A DNA stretch of 19,997 bases from CAZWBR01 sp964404205 (GCA_964404205.1 CAYOJD010000058.1:1-19997), one strand, 5' to 3'; positions 1 to 7,955 are shown, counted from the stretch's first letter. Translations and numbers: made by a program. The notes: generated by a model not told the origin, from the sequence alone.

Positions 1-261
1 CTTTTCAAGGAAATAGACATGAAGTTACATGTAAATAATACACGCTATGTCGACTGGGTGATGGATTGTTTCGATTACGAACATTACTCGACCCACCGAT
101 TGACCCGTTTCTCGCTCGAATTTCTGGCCGAAACGCACTGGGGAGATAAAATCGCCCTTTTTGCAGGCCGAAATGGTGAAAAGCATTTGGTTCATGCCAT
201 TAAAGCCGACAATGAAAAGGTGGCCTTTAAAGCTGAAACAGAATGGGAATCAGCTAAATAA
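1..261 (+). CDS. Acyl-ACP thioesterase, C-terminal part (5' end outside window)
   Basis: The frame is open from base 1 to a TAA at 259-261, so the visible 86 residues are the C-terminal end of a gene that starts to the left. The ATG at base 19 is an internal methionine. The stretch IDMKLHVNNTRYVDWVMD matches the conserved HVNN(x)YxxW segment of the second hotdog domain of FatA/FatB-type thioesterases, which release free fatty acids from acyl carrier protein in the cytoplasm. Bacteroidota members are about 250 residues, so roughly the last third is present. The tail ends in a short lysine/glutamate-rich strand, as expected. It is separated by 88 bp from the next gene and is probably not cotranscribed with it. 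Family assignment rests on this one motif and the overall look. Confidence 0.85.
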   Translation, partial: LFKEIDMKLHVNNTRYVDWVMDCFDYEHYSTHRLTRFSLEFLAETHWGDKIALFAGRNGEKHLVHAIKADNEKVAFKAETEWESAK

Positions 262-268
262 AATTTAC

Positions 269-299
269 ACCTACTTTTTACTAAAAAATTAAGTAGGGT
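269..299 (+). terminator. Weak hairpin after the thioesterase gene
   Basis: CCTAC at 270-274 pairs with GTAGG at 293-297, and TTTTTA at 275-280 can pair with TAAAAA at 282-287. The stem is AT-rich and is followed by an A run rather than a T run on the plus strand, so it is a poor intrinsic terminator. It may only be a transcript-end structure. Confidence 0.25.
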
Positions 300-349
300 A
301 AAAAAAGGGGAACACGGTTTCAGGTAAAGAACTTCTAAAAAACATCATT

Positions 350-1258
350 ATGAAAAAACAGATTTTAGCTTTATCATTATTGGCAGGATCACTTATTTTT
401 TCCTGCACCGAAAAAATCGATACCACGACCGATGAACTCAAATCGTCGCCCGCAGTAATAGCAGCCAACGAAGTCAGCGTGGACAATTCACTTGAATCCA
501 TTGACTACGAAGCTGATCTTTATTCGTTTGGCATCGAAACCATTTCGGAATACAATCTGGGACTGAAGAACGGCGATTCCAATATGAACTGGTACCAACG
601 GATGTTCCAAAATATGATGGGGTTTAAAAACCGGTACAAAAATGGTGTATTCCCCAACCTGACTTTCACTGCCACCAACGGTACTTATCCCATTACACTT
701 AAAATCGATTATGGAACTGGTATCGAACTGGCTAACGGACATGTACTTAAAGGTTCCATTTCGCTGACAATTACAGCTGCTCCGTTCTCTCCAAACAGCG
801 AAAGGATTCTTAAGTTCGAAGAATTCTCGTGTAACGGAAATACCATAACAGGCACTGTAACCAAAACCCGCACGACAGACACCGAAACAAAAACGTTCAA
901 AGAATTATCGCAACTTCGGATTGCCTTGTCAAATGGTACAGTAATCGAGCGCAATGAAGAGAAGGTAAAAACATGGGAAGCAGGTGTAACAACCCAATTC
1001 GATCCTTCCGACGACATCATCAAAATCACGGGTGTTGCTAATGTTGCCGACAATAAAGGCAATAAATATACTCGCCGAATCGTTGAACCCCTAATCAGAA
1101 AAGGAACTTGCAAATACATAGTCCAGGGAATCATCGAATTAACTGCCAACGGAATCAAATTCCTAACAATCGATTATGGAACAGGCGAATGCGATAATAT
1201 TGCGACAAAGACAAACGCTGCCGGCGAAACTGAAGAAATAAAACTCGGCAACGATTAA
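350..1258 (+). CDS. Secreted lipoprotein with a repeated IDYGTG motif, function unknown
   Basis: The 302-residue product begins with a lipoprotein signal peptide: a KK pair, a hydrophobic stretch, and a lipobox LIFSC with the lipidated Cys at residue 19. The mature protein is rich in Thr/Asn beta-type sequence without membrane segments. The motif IDYGTG occurs twice, at about residues 119-124 and 274-279, each preceded by an NG turn and a hydrophobic strand, suggesting two related beta domains. I have an impression that such proteins occur in Bacteroidota next to ECF sigma genes, but I cannot name a family. The start ATG is the natural one for the signal peptide. Downstream lies a strong hairpin and then the sigma/anti-sigma/receptor trio, so it could be a target or accessory of that signalling system; this is inference. 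No TAnnTTTG promoter box was found in the 88 bp upstream. Confidence 0.8.
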   Translation: MKKQILALSLLAGSLIFSCTEKIDTTTDELKSSPAVIAANEVSVDNSLESIDYEADLYSFGIETISEYNLGLKNGDSNMNWYQRMFQNMMGFKNRYKNGVFPNLTFTATNGTYPITLKIDYGTGIELANGHVLKGSISLTITAAPFSPNSERILKFEEFSCNGNTITGTVTKTRTTDTETKTFKELSQLRIALSNGTVIERNEEKVKTWEAGVTTQFDPSDDIIKITGVANVADNKGNKYTRRIVEPLIRKGTCKYIVQGIIELTANGIKFLTIDYGTGECDNIATKTNAAGETEEIKLGND

Positions 1259-1279
1259 TTCAACTTGGGAATCAAAACC

Positions 1280-1309
1280 ATCCCGGCCTTTATCACTGAA
1301 GGCCGGGAT
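1280..1309 (+). terminator. Perfect 11-bp hairpin between lipoprotein and sigma genes
   Basis: ATCCCGGCCTT at 1280-1290 is exactly complementary to AAGGCCGGGAT at 1299-1309, with an eight-base loop. It begins 21 bases after the lipoprotein stop. The following bases (TTGGCATATC, then a T5 run at 1324-1328) are only moderately U-rich, so it may be a leaky terminator that lets some transcription continue into the sigma gene. It lies in the longest reading frame of the sigma factor, which argues that this frame is not translated from its most upstream TTG. Confidence 0.7.
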
Positions 1310-1354
1310 TTGGCATATCAAACTTTTTCTAATCCCAAATATCTGAGCCCATTG

Positions 1355-1843
1355 ACCCAAGAAGAATTTAAACAACTGTTCGACAACTACTTCGATCCAA
1401 TTCGAAACTATATTTACTACCGTTCGGGCAACAAAGAGTTGGCAACAGACGTGACACAGGAAGTTTTTTTGCGCATCTGGGAAAAACAACCACTTTTTAT
1501 TAACGGAAATGCCAAAGCGTTGTTATACAAAATAGCCGGCGATATTTTCGTCAGTGAATACCGAAAACAGAAAACGGCTGCGGCATTTAAAGTAGCAACG
1601 GCCAAAAACGATAGCGACACCAATAGTCCGGAGCAACAAATTCAGTTCAAGGAAACTTACCAAAGATATGAAGAAGCACTCTCGCAACTATCAGAAAATC
1701 AAAGAGTCGTTTTTCTGATGCACAGAATGGACGGTTTGAAATATCACGAAATTGCGGCTTCGCTTGGACTGAGCATTAAAGCTGTGGAGAAACGAATGAG
1801 CATAGCAATCAGCTATTTAAGAAAGGTAATTGAAAGGGAATAA
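1355..1843 (+). CDS. ECF-type RNA polymerase sigma factor (FecI-like)
   Basis: This is a sigma-70 family extracytoplasmic-function factor that directs RNA polymerase to a small regulon. Region 2 is visible as the segment FDPIRNYIYYRSGN through TDVTQEVFLRIWEK, and region 4 as LSENQRVVFLMHRMDG followed by a helix-turn-helix (YHEIAASLGLSIKAVEKRM). The frame is open from a TTG at 1265, in phase with the lipoprotein stop at 1256-1258, and contains no ATG before region 4. The 1280-1309 hairpin sits in the upstream part, so I prefer the TTG at 1355, which gives 162 residues starting TQEEFKQLFDNYF, a usual length. A TTG at 1310 is also possible. It is followed after 6 bp by fecR and then the TonB receptor, the arrangement of a surface-signalling operon in which FecR controls the sigma factor. 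Confidence 0.9.
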   Translation, partial: TQEEFKQLFDNYFDPIRNYIYYRSGNKELATDVTQEVFLRIWEKQPLFINGNAKALLYKIAGDIFVSEYRKQKTAAAFKVATAKNDSDTNSPEQQIQFKETYQRYEEALSQLSENQRVVFLMHRMDGLKYHEIAASLGLSIKAVEKRMSIAISYLRKVIERE

Positions 1844-1849
1844 ACCACG

Positions 1850-2695
1850 ATGAAATCAACAGAAAACATTCATGGGAATCGCGACTTCCCGGAGATTGAA
1901 ATCTCATACAGCCGAAGCAAAGAAGCTGTTTGGGTAGCCATCTCTCAGCAAATCGATCAGAAAGCAGCAAGGCCAGCCAAAAGCGTAGGAAAACTTATTA
2001 TGCTCCGTTCTGTTGCTGCACTCTTTTTGGGGCTATTAACGCTGACAGCTATTCTTCGATTCTACACAAAAACGATTGAGTGCCCTGCTGGTGAACAGCT
2101 TACAGCAACATTGCCCGATGGTTCGTCAGTCAAGCTTAATGCAGCATCAACCCTTTCGTATCATCCCGGATGGTGGAACTTTGCCCGTCAGGTAAAGTTT
2201 GAAGGTGAAGGATTTTTTCAGGTAGAGAGAGGGAGCCGCTTTGAAGTCGAATCGGCCAACGGAACGACCGCAGTGCTCGGCACAAGTTTCAATATTTTTA
2301 GCCGAGATGAAGAATACGAAGTGACCTGCTTCACGGGAAAAGTTCAGGTTGGAACGCTTAAAACGGGCCAACACACCATTTTGAGTGCCAACGAGCAAGC
2401 CAAAATCAATAAGGGTAAAATTGAACGGACATTAACCAACAATACCGGGCAGGTTATCGCCTGGACGCAAAATATGTTCAGTTTCACCGCAGAACCCATT
2501 CAGTTGGTGATCAAAGAAATTGAACGTCAATACGATATTCAAATTCATTTCGAAAATCAGGAAGACCTGAATTATACCGGAAACTTTCCGCGTAACCAAT
2601 CGGTCGAAGAGGTGTTGGCTCTGGTTTGCCTACCAATGCAACTGACATTCGAGAAGTTACCCAACAAGGGATTTATTGTCCGTAAAATCGAATAA
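1850..2695 (+). CDS. FecR-family anti-sigma factor with DUF4974
   Basis: This 281-residue inner-membrane protein is the expected regulator of the adjacent sigma factor. A short cytoplasmic N-terminal part (about 1-48) is followed by one membrane helix at about 50-68, then a periplasmic FecR domain (about 76-168; motifs ATLPDGSSVKLNAASTL, FEGEGFFQVE, VLGTSFNI) and a C-terminal DUF4974/STN-like domain (about 208-278, with FSFTAEPIQLVIKEIERQY). This is the standard Bacteroidota architecture, in which the periplasmic part senses the STN domain of a partner TonB receptor. It starts 6 bp after the sigma gene and ends 2 bp before the receptor, so the three are almost certainly cotranscribed and translationally coupled. 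The cytoplasmic region lacks a recognisable zinc-binding anti-sigma motif, as is normal for FecR. Confidence 0.93.
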   Translation: MKSTENIHGNRDFPEIEISYSRSKEAVWVAISQQIDQKAARPAKSVGKLIMLRSVAALFLGLLTLTAILRFYTKTIECPAGEQLTATLPDGSSVKLNAASTLSYHPGWWNFARQVKFEGEGFFQVERGSRFEVESANGTTAVLGTSFNIFSRDEEYEVTCFTGKVQVGTLKTGQHTILSANEQAKINKGKIERTLTNNTGQVIAWTQNMFSFTAEPIQLVIKEIERQYDIQIHFENQEDLNYTGNFPRNQSVEEVLALVCLPMQLTFEKLPNKGFIVRKIE

Positions 2696-2697
2696 AC

Positions 2698-5073
2698 GTG
2701 AAGTTTCCAGGCCTCTTTCTGACCTTGATTTTATTTTACCTGAGCCAAATTGCGGTGGCTCAGAATATCACTGTAAAAGCCAATAAAACGCCTTTGAACC
2801 AGTTGCTTATCGAGTTCAGAAATAGTTACAATCTTCAACTCTCGTTTGACGATAAGCAACTCGCCGGGTTTCCGATCACTATCAATAAACAGTTCAGTTC
2901 GCCCGAAGCGGCCCTTCAGGAAATTGTCAGCAATCTTCCGCTTCGCTTGGCCAAAAGAGGTGAGACCTACATTATCGTACAGAAAATTAGCCCAATAAAC
3001 CCAAAAGAAAAGATCTATTTCTCGGGGCAGATCTCCGAAAAAGGGACATTGGAACCACTCCCCTTTTCATACATAACTTTAGACAACAGAATCATTGTTT
3101 CAGACGTTAAAGGAATTTTCTCCATACTTTTGCCAGCCGACACGACAGTTCGTGTAAAAATCTCGCATCTTGGCCATTATATTCTCGACACAACGGTGGT
3201 AAATTCACCTTTTCACCGATTCTGTCTCACCCCCTCAAGCATCGGGCTGCGCGAAATTGTAGTGCGCGACAAAAGCCCCGACCGCTCAACCCAAATTGGC
3301 GACAAAGCTGGAAGCATGAAAATCAACCATCAAATTGCCAAATTCCTACCCGGGAATGACGACAACTCAGTATTTAACTTTATGCGTTTACAGCCGGGCA
3401 TTCTCGCTTCGAGCGAACAGTCAAACGGGTTGATGATTTGGGGATCGTACGAAGGGCAGAGCAAAATTATGTTTGACGAATTCACCATCTGGGGACTTAA
3501 AAGTTTTAACGACGACATCAGCACAATCAATTCACTAATAATTAAAGACATAGAAATTTTCAAAGGAGGTTACGATGCCAGCTATGGCGACCGTGTCGGT
3601 GGCATCGTAAGAATTTCGGGTAAAAGCGGCATAACATCTAAACCAACATTTAGCCTGAACATTAACAATGTAACGATGAACGGACTGTTTGAAATGCCGT
3701 TGTGGAAAAATTCATCGCTCATGCTATCGTTCAGACAGACCTATTACAATTTGTATGATGGGAAAGATGTGGTATCTCAAAATAGCCAACCTACGATTTT
3801 TGATTCGTTGCGTGTTGCCGAACGTATCAATCAGGATGTAACTGTTGTTCCCGATTACCGTTTCCACGATGCCAACATAAAGTTCTCTGCAAAAACTGAC
3901 AGCGGAAATCAATTCTACATCAGCATTTTGGGTGGTGAAGATAAATTTATGTACAAAACTTCGCAGCAAAGGCCCCTTAGTCGAATTGAGGTAACCAATA
4001 ATGAAAACAATCTCCAGACAGGCGCATCCATTTTTTATGGTCGGGTTTGGAAGAAGGGTCACACTTCGAACTTTTCGATAAGCTATGCCGAGCTCGATAA
4101 CAAAGTAAGCGACCTTACTGAAATAAAATATTCAGATGACAATCAATCGATTACACGTCGAGACAATCGTTCGGAAAACATTATCCGGGAGTTTAATTTT
4201 GTAGCCGACAATTGGTTTTCGGTAACCCAATACAATAAACTTCAGTTTGGTGCCGGAATTGTCAACAACGATGCACAGTTTGTCTACAAATCGTTTGGCG
4301 TTACACAAACCATCTTATCGAACCAATCACCAAGACTTAACCTTTTTTTACTCGATCACATCAACCTTTCGGGAAAAATCAACTTCAACGTTGGACTTAG
4401 GGCCGACTACCCGAAAAATCTTTCGAAAATCTACTGGCAACCAAGACTTTCGCTTACGGCAAGTGTAAGCAAATCAGTAAAACTGAACATGGCATGGGGA
4501 ATTTATAACCAGTTTATTGCTAAAAGCTCGGTAATCGACGAATTCGGAAACTATCATTACATCTGGACCAGTAGCGACAACAATAACGTTCCGGTCCTTG
4601 ATGCGATGCACTTCGTTGTAGGAAGTTCGTTCAAGACTGATGGATTTACAGCAAATGCCGAGATGTATTACAAAAAAATCAATGGGTTAACCCGTTTTAT
4701 TCAGGGAAATTTTGAAAGCCGCGATGCTGTTTACGAAGGCGAAGGACGCAGTTTTGGGATGGATCTCTACCTGAAAAAAGATTTCAAGGGGCATTCGGCC
4801 TGGTTGGCATATACGTTGAGCCGTACCGAGGAAAAATTTCCTTATTATGCGCGTGACGACTATTACCGTGCACCTCAGGATCAGCGCCATGAGCTGAAAC
4901 TAGCAGCTTTACTGAACCTAAGACCATTCTATCTATCGGCAAACTATGTTTTTGGTACTGGGTTTCCTATAAACGAAGGCTCAATCAGCACGCCTCAATA
5001 TCATACAACAGGCTCGACATGGCCTTCTTTTACCGTTTTACGATCTCGAAACTCTATGGCGAAGCAGGACTGA
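2698..5073 (+). CDS. TonB-dependent receptor with STN signalling domain (frameshifted near C-terminus)
   Basis: This is an outer-membrane beta-barrel importer and signal transducer. It starts at GTG 2698, two bases after fecR. In order: signal peptide (1-21, ending IAVAQ); STN domain at about 24-95, which contacts FecR; a carboxypeptidase-regulatory-like beta sandwich at about 105-180; the plug at about 200-310 (LRLQPGILAS-type start, FDEFTIWG, FKGGYDASYGDRVGGIVRI); then the barrel. The frame terminates at 5071-5073 after missense sequence beginning near residue 769. The natural last barrel strands are in another frame (5001-5213). Restoring one base near 5002 gives about 838 residues, shorter than SusC proteins, and no SusD follows, so it is more like a FecA-type or CirA-type receptor. 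The substrate is unknown. Confidence 0.9.
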   Translation: MKFPGLFLTLILFYLSQIAVAQNITVKANKTPLNQLLIEFRNSYNLQLSFDDKQLAGFPITINKQFSSPEAALQEIVSNLPLRLAKRGETYIIVQKISPINPKEKIYFSGQISEKGTLEPLPFSYITLDNRIIVSDVKGIFSILLPADTTVRVKISHLGHYILDTTVVNSPFHRFCLTPSSIGLREIVVRDKSPDRSTQIGDKAGSMKINHQIAKFLPGNDDNSVFNFMRLQPGILASSEQSNGLMIWGSYEGQSKIMFDEFTIWGLKSFNDDISTINSLIIKDIEIFKGGYDASYGDRVGGIVRISGKSGITSKPTFSLNINNVTMNGLFEMPLWKNSSLMLSFRQTYYNLYDGKDVVSQNSQPTIFDSLRVAERINQDVTVVPDYRFHDANIKFSAKTDSGNQFYISILGGEDKFMYKTSQQRPLSRIEVTNNENNLQTGASIFYGRVWKKGHTSNFSISYAELDNKVSDLTEIKYSDDNQSITRRDNRSENIIREFNFVADNWFSVTQYNKLQFGAGIVNNDAQFVYKSFGVTQTILSNQSPRLNLFLLDHINLSGKINFNVGLRADYPKNLSKIYWQPRLSLTASVSKSVKLNMAWGIYNQFIAKSSVIDEFGNYHYIWTSSDNNNVPVLDAMHFVVGSSFKTDGFTANAEMYYKKINGLTRFIQGNFESRDAVYEGEGRSFGMDLYLKKDFKGHSAWLAYTLSRTEEKFPYYARDDYYRAPQDQRHELKLAALLNLRPFYLSANYVFGTGFPINEGSISTPQYHTTGSTWPSFTVLRSRNSMAKQD

Positions 5074-5213
5074 CCATCCTGAACCTTTTCGACACACAAA
5101 ATATTCGTTATTCCAATTTTAACCTTGTTCCCCTCGACCAAAACAATGCGGTAAATATCTACACCGAAGCTGTACCCTTTTCACCCAGACTATCGTTAAA
5201 GATTCAATTATAA
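5001..5213 (+). pseudogene. Detached C-terminal barrel end of the TonB-dependent receptor
   Basis: This frame reads SYNRLDMAFFYRF and continues to a terminal strand ending FSPRLSLKIQL, the typical end of a Bacteroidota TonB receptor. In the receptor frame the sequence at 4993-5004 reads PQYH. Adding one C at 5002 would give PQYPYNRLD, the usual proline-tyrosine lead-in to this strand. So the receptor has lost one base, either in the cell or in the sequencing. It is not an independent gene; the ATG at 5019 is internal. Confidence 0.85.
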
Positions 5214-5250
5214 AAGCTTAGCCGTAAAAATTCCACTTAACATTGTGCAT

Positions 5251-5282
5251 CCGCCTCAGCAACGAATAGATTCTGATGGCGG
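5251..5282 (+). terminator. Hairpin downstream of the receptor operon
   Basis: CCGCCTCAG at 5251-5259 pairs with CTGATGGCGG at 5273-5282 with a single bulged T, leaving a 13-base loop. It lies 38 bases after the receptor stop and 115 bases before the channel gene. The tail (GTAATTGCGAG) is not U-rich, so termination is likely but weak; it could also be a leader structure of the channel transcript. Confidence 0.4.
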
Positions 5283-5366
5283 GTAATTGCGAGATTTATC
5301 TATAAACATCTATTTTTTTGACCAATTATGAGCATATCATAAAAAAAATGAGAACCTGATTGCTAT

Positions 5367-5374
5367 TATATTTG
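5367..5374 (+). promoter_or_regulatory. Candidate -7 box (TATATTTG) of the MscS gene
   Basis: TATATTTG is an exact match to the Bacteroidota -7 consensus TAnnTTTG, 22 bases before the ATG at 5397. No TTG element is seen at the expected -33 distance, so the call rests on one box only. Confidence 0.35.
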
Positions 5375-5396
5375 TTTAAACGCAAATATCAGAACC

Positions 5397-6818
5397 ATGA
5401 ATATCTCATTCTGTCCCTGTATTGCTTTCCAATATTCAATCAAACGCTTAATATTATTATCCCTCATTCTTATTGGAATTGGCATAAAAGTCGAAGGGCT
5501 AACTTTAAATAAGTTGCAGGTTGCAACAGATTCGATTTTAATGACACCCAAATCGATTCCCGCAGACGCAGGAAAACAGATTGAAGAATTTGCAAATGAG
5601 GAACTGGAGAATTCAATCAGCCACTACAACGAGAATCATCTGGTTTTAATGCAAACCAAATCATTTATCGCTATTAATAACGAGATCAATAAAGCAAATA
5701 GTTTCATTAAGCAAGGTTATAATTACAGACTCACCCTCGACAACACCTCCAATCTACTTAGAATAAAAGATATAGCTATTGATGGAGTGATTAAAAACGC
5801 GGATGTATTTCACTCAAACAGAAACCTTACAACGACCTCCATCATTCTGGATGAGCTGCAACGACGCAATAATATTTGGTTAGAAGAAACATTAAAATTC
5901 CATCAGTCGCTTGGCAACATCCAAAATCGCCTCGATTCGCTGGCAAAGGATAGTCTGTTGTATCAGGTTCCAAGCGATTCGGCTTATCGCAGCAATTACT
6001 ACATAAAACTGACTTCAATGCGGAGTCGGATTACACCTGTAAATAAATCTCTTTCAGATGCGCTCGACAGCATACAACAAGTGGAATTGCAAGTAAATCA
6101 AATACAATCGGTTTTAGAAGCCGACATTGCTGAAACAGCTTTTCTTCGCAAACAATTGCACGAAAACCGAAAGATTCGCGAACTTGACAGTTTCAACAAA
6201 AAAATTTCTGACAAACCCTTGTCTGAGGTTATTACTTTCTCAATCAGAAAAATGATAATATTAGTTGGCTTCTATTTGGCCAATCATTTTTACTCGTTCG
6301 TAATGATGGGGCTACTAATTGTTATTATCTCATTTTACTTCATTTTGCTTATTCGAAAAACAAAAAAAGCACAGTTGTTCGAACAACTGAGAGAAAAAAC
6401 ATATCTTCTTTCTCACCCGGTTTCAGCATCGATTCTAATTGCAATCAGCTTGTTTCAAATAATTCTTACCGAACCACCCATTTTCATCTCTGGTGCGTTG
6501 TGGTTAATAACTCTAATTTCGCTTTCGTTCATTTTATGGAAGGTTATTTCACAAAATTGGATTAGTGTATGGTTGGCTTATCTGTTATTATTTATTGTTA
6601 CACTTGCAGATAATCTCCTGCTATCTCATACCAAGATTGAAAGTTGGATAATACTCATCATCAGCTTATCAGGAACATCGATTAGTATTCTATTGATTTA
6701 CAAACAAAAAAAAACGGGTGCAACAAAACTACACTGCCTTTATTCCCATAATCGCTTTAGTTGCTTTAGAATTGTTGGCCGTCTTTTACATTCTTACCGG
6801 AAGATACAATTTGGCTAA
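5397..6818 (+). CDS. MscS-family mechanosensitive channel, N-terminal half (frame lost at A9 run)
   Basis: The ATG at 5397 starts a protein with an N-terminal hydrophobic helix (about 15-33, probably a signal or anchor), a long periplasmic, largely helical region (about 50-280, with coiled-coil-like QVELQVNQIQSVLEADIAE), then several membrane helices from about 283 onward. This is the architecture of large MscS homologues such as MscK/YbiO types that gate on membrane tension. After residue 436 the frame runs through nine A at 6706-6714 and continues for about 37 unrelated residues (GATKLHCLYS...) to a stop at 6816-6818. Removing one A joins it to the next frame as YKQKKRVQQNYTAFIP and gives an 835-residue protein spanning 5397-7905. 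Without repair, this half has no MscS pore or beta domain. Confidence 0.85.
   Translation: MNISFCPCIAFQYSIKRLILLSLILIGIGIKVEGLTLNKLQVATDSILMTPKSIPADAGKQIEEFANEELENSISHYNENHLVLMQTKSFIAINNEINKANSFIKQGYNYRLTLDNTSNLLRIKDIAIDGVIKNADVFHSNRNLTTTSIILDELQRRNNIWLEETLKFHQSLGNIQNRLDSLAKDSLLYQVPSDSAYRSNYYIKLTSMRSRITPVNKSLSDALDSIQQVELQVNQIQSVLEADIAETAFLRKQLHENRKIRELDSFNKKISDKPLSEVITFSIRKMIILVGFYLANHFYSFVMMGLLIVIISFYFILLIRKTKKAQLFEQLREKTYLLSHPVSASILIAISLFQIILTEPPIFISGALWLITLISLSFILWKVISQNWISVWLAYLLLFIVTLADNLLLSHTKIESWIILIISLSGTSISILLIYKQKKTGATKLHCLYSHNRFSCFRIVGRLLHSYRKIQFG
6706..6714 (+). repeat. A9 homopolymer at the break in the MscS gene
   Basis: Nine consecutive A at 6706-6714 sit exactly where the reading frame of the channel must change by one base. 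Eight A would give one continuous frame. Such runs are prone to sequencing error, replication slippage and RNA polymerase slippage; the sequence alone does not decide between them. Confidence 0.9.
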
Positions 6819-7905
6819 AACAATCATGTCAAACGGTTATTTTCTGTTAATTGTAACTTATACATTGTATTGGACGCTCAAACTGCTAAAAGATTCGATG
6901 ACCATTTCCCGATTCTTTCATATTAGAGCCGATGATGAACGTTACAAATTTCCTTATGATGAATTTAACAGGCACGTTTCGCCACTAATGAAAATGATGA
7001 TTGGAGCTGTCAGCATCTATCTGGTAAGCCGAACCTCCTACTCGCTGCAAGCCATGACAGCTCCATTTATTGAAGCATTCAATGCCCCTCATTCTATCGG
7101 AAAGTTCTCATTTACTTTCGAAAGTATATTCATTTTCATCCTAATAATAACACTTTCCTGGTTTATTTCCTGGGTTGTATCTTTTCTCACCATCGACAGC
7201 GAACACTATAAAGAATCGCAAAAAGAGAGCGGCCCTGGTAGTTGGTTGCTCCTTGTTCGAATTGCAATTTTCACCATTGGTATTTTACTCGCCTGTATGG
7301 CCGCCGGAATTCCACTCGACCGCATCTCTGTTATTATCGGGGCCTTAAGTGTTGGTATTGGCTTTGGCTTACAAACCCTGATCAATAATTTGGTTAGTGG
7401 ATTAATTATTGCTTTTGAAAAACCCATCAATGTTGGAGATATTGTTGAAATCTCAGGTCAGGTGGGAAAAATGAAATCGATTGGAATCCGCAGCAGCGTT
7501 GTCACCACCTGGGATGGAGCCGATGTTATCATACCTAACGGAGATTTAATGAGCCAACACCTGATTAATTGGACTTTAGGAAATACCAAGCGTCGATTCG
7601 AACTATCTGTTGGTGTCGCTTACGGCACAGATCTGGAACAAACTCAACAACTATTGACCAAACTTCTTGATTCAGACAAAAGAATATTGAAGCATCCTGA
7701 GCCTTTGATTCAAATCAATCAGTTCAACAACAGTTCGATAGATTTTGTTTTAAAATTTTGGGTAACACACTTTAGCATCGGCCTTGATGTAAAGAGCGAT
7801 CTGATTATAGCTATCGATAAATTGTTTAAAGAAAATAATATTATAATACCTTTCCCGCAATTGGATATTCGCAATGTTTCAATAGAAAGCACACATGAAC
7901 AATAA
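6718..7905 (+). CDS. MscS-family mechanosensitive channel, C-terminal half with the channel core
   Basis: The second frame, open from before a GTG at 6718, carries further membrane helices and then the conserved MscS core: the pore helix GALSVGIGFGLQTLINNLVSG at residues 208-228 of this frame, followed by the beta domain IAFEKPINVGDIVEI, GQVGKMKSIGIRSSVV, and IPNGDLMSQHLINWT, and a cytoplasmic alpha/beta end. These are the parts that form the heptameric pore and vestibule in the inner membrane. The GTG lies inside the gene and has no evident start signals, so this is the second half of the 5397 gene rather than a separate one, unless slippage or reinitiation produces it. It ends 50 bp from the convergent MBOAT gene, with no clear terminator between them. 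Confidence 0.9.
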   Translation: MQQNYTAFIPIIALVALELLAVFYILTGRYNLAKTIMSNGYFLLIVTYTLYWTLKLLKDSMTISRFFHIRADDERYKFPYDEFNRHVSPLMKMMIGAVSIYLVSRTSYSLQAMTAPFIEAFNAPHSIGKFSFTFESIFIFILIITLSWFISWVVSFLTIDSEHYKESQKESGPGSWLLLVRIAIFTIGILLACMAAGIPLDRISVIIGALSVGIGFGLQTLINNLVSGLIIAFEKPINVGDIVEISGQVGKMKSIGIRSSVVTTWDGADVIIPNGDLMSQHLINWTLGNTKRRFELSVGVAYGTDLEQTQQLLTKLLDSDKRILKHPEPLIQINQFNNSSIDFVLKFWVTHFSIGLDVKSDLIIAIDKLFKENNIIIPFPQLDIRNVSIESTHEQ

Positions 7906-7955
7906 ACTATACCAAACTAATTATCTGATAAATAAAATGGATCAAGATTGTTAGT

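Noticed and set aside
709..1158. 149-codon open frame on the minus strand inside the lipoprotein gene
   Set aside because: It is antisense to a clear lipoprotein with a signal peptide, has no motif and no start context; a shadow frame.
1163..1489. 108-codon minus-strand frame across the lipoprotein/sigma junction
   Set aside because: It runs through the hairpin and antisense to sigma region 2; no protein-like features.
3724..4062. 112-codon minus-strand frame within the TonB receptor
   Set aside because: Antisense to barrel-coding sequence, with no recognisable features.
6718..7905. A separate second MscS gene
   Set aside because: Its first residues are mid-helix sequence, it has no own start signals, and removing one A joins it perfectly to the upstream frame.
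7906..7955. Terminator between the convergent MscS and MBOAT genes
   Set aside because: Only a 6-bp AT-rich AACTAA/TTAGTT pairing with a long loop is present, and there is no T run.
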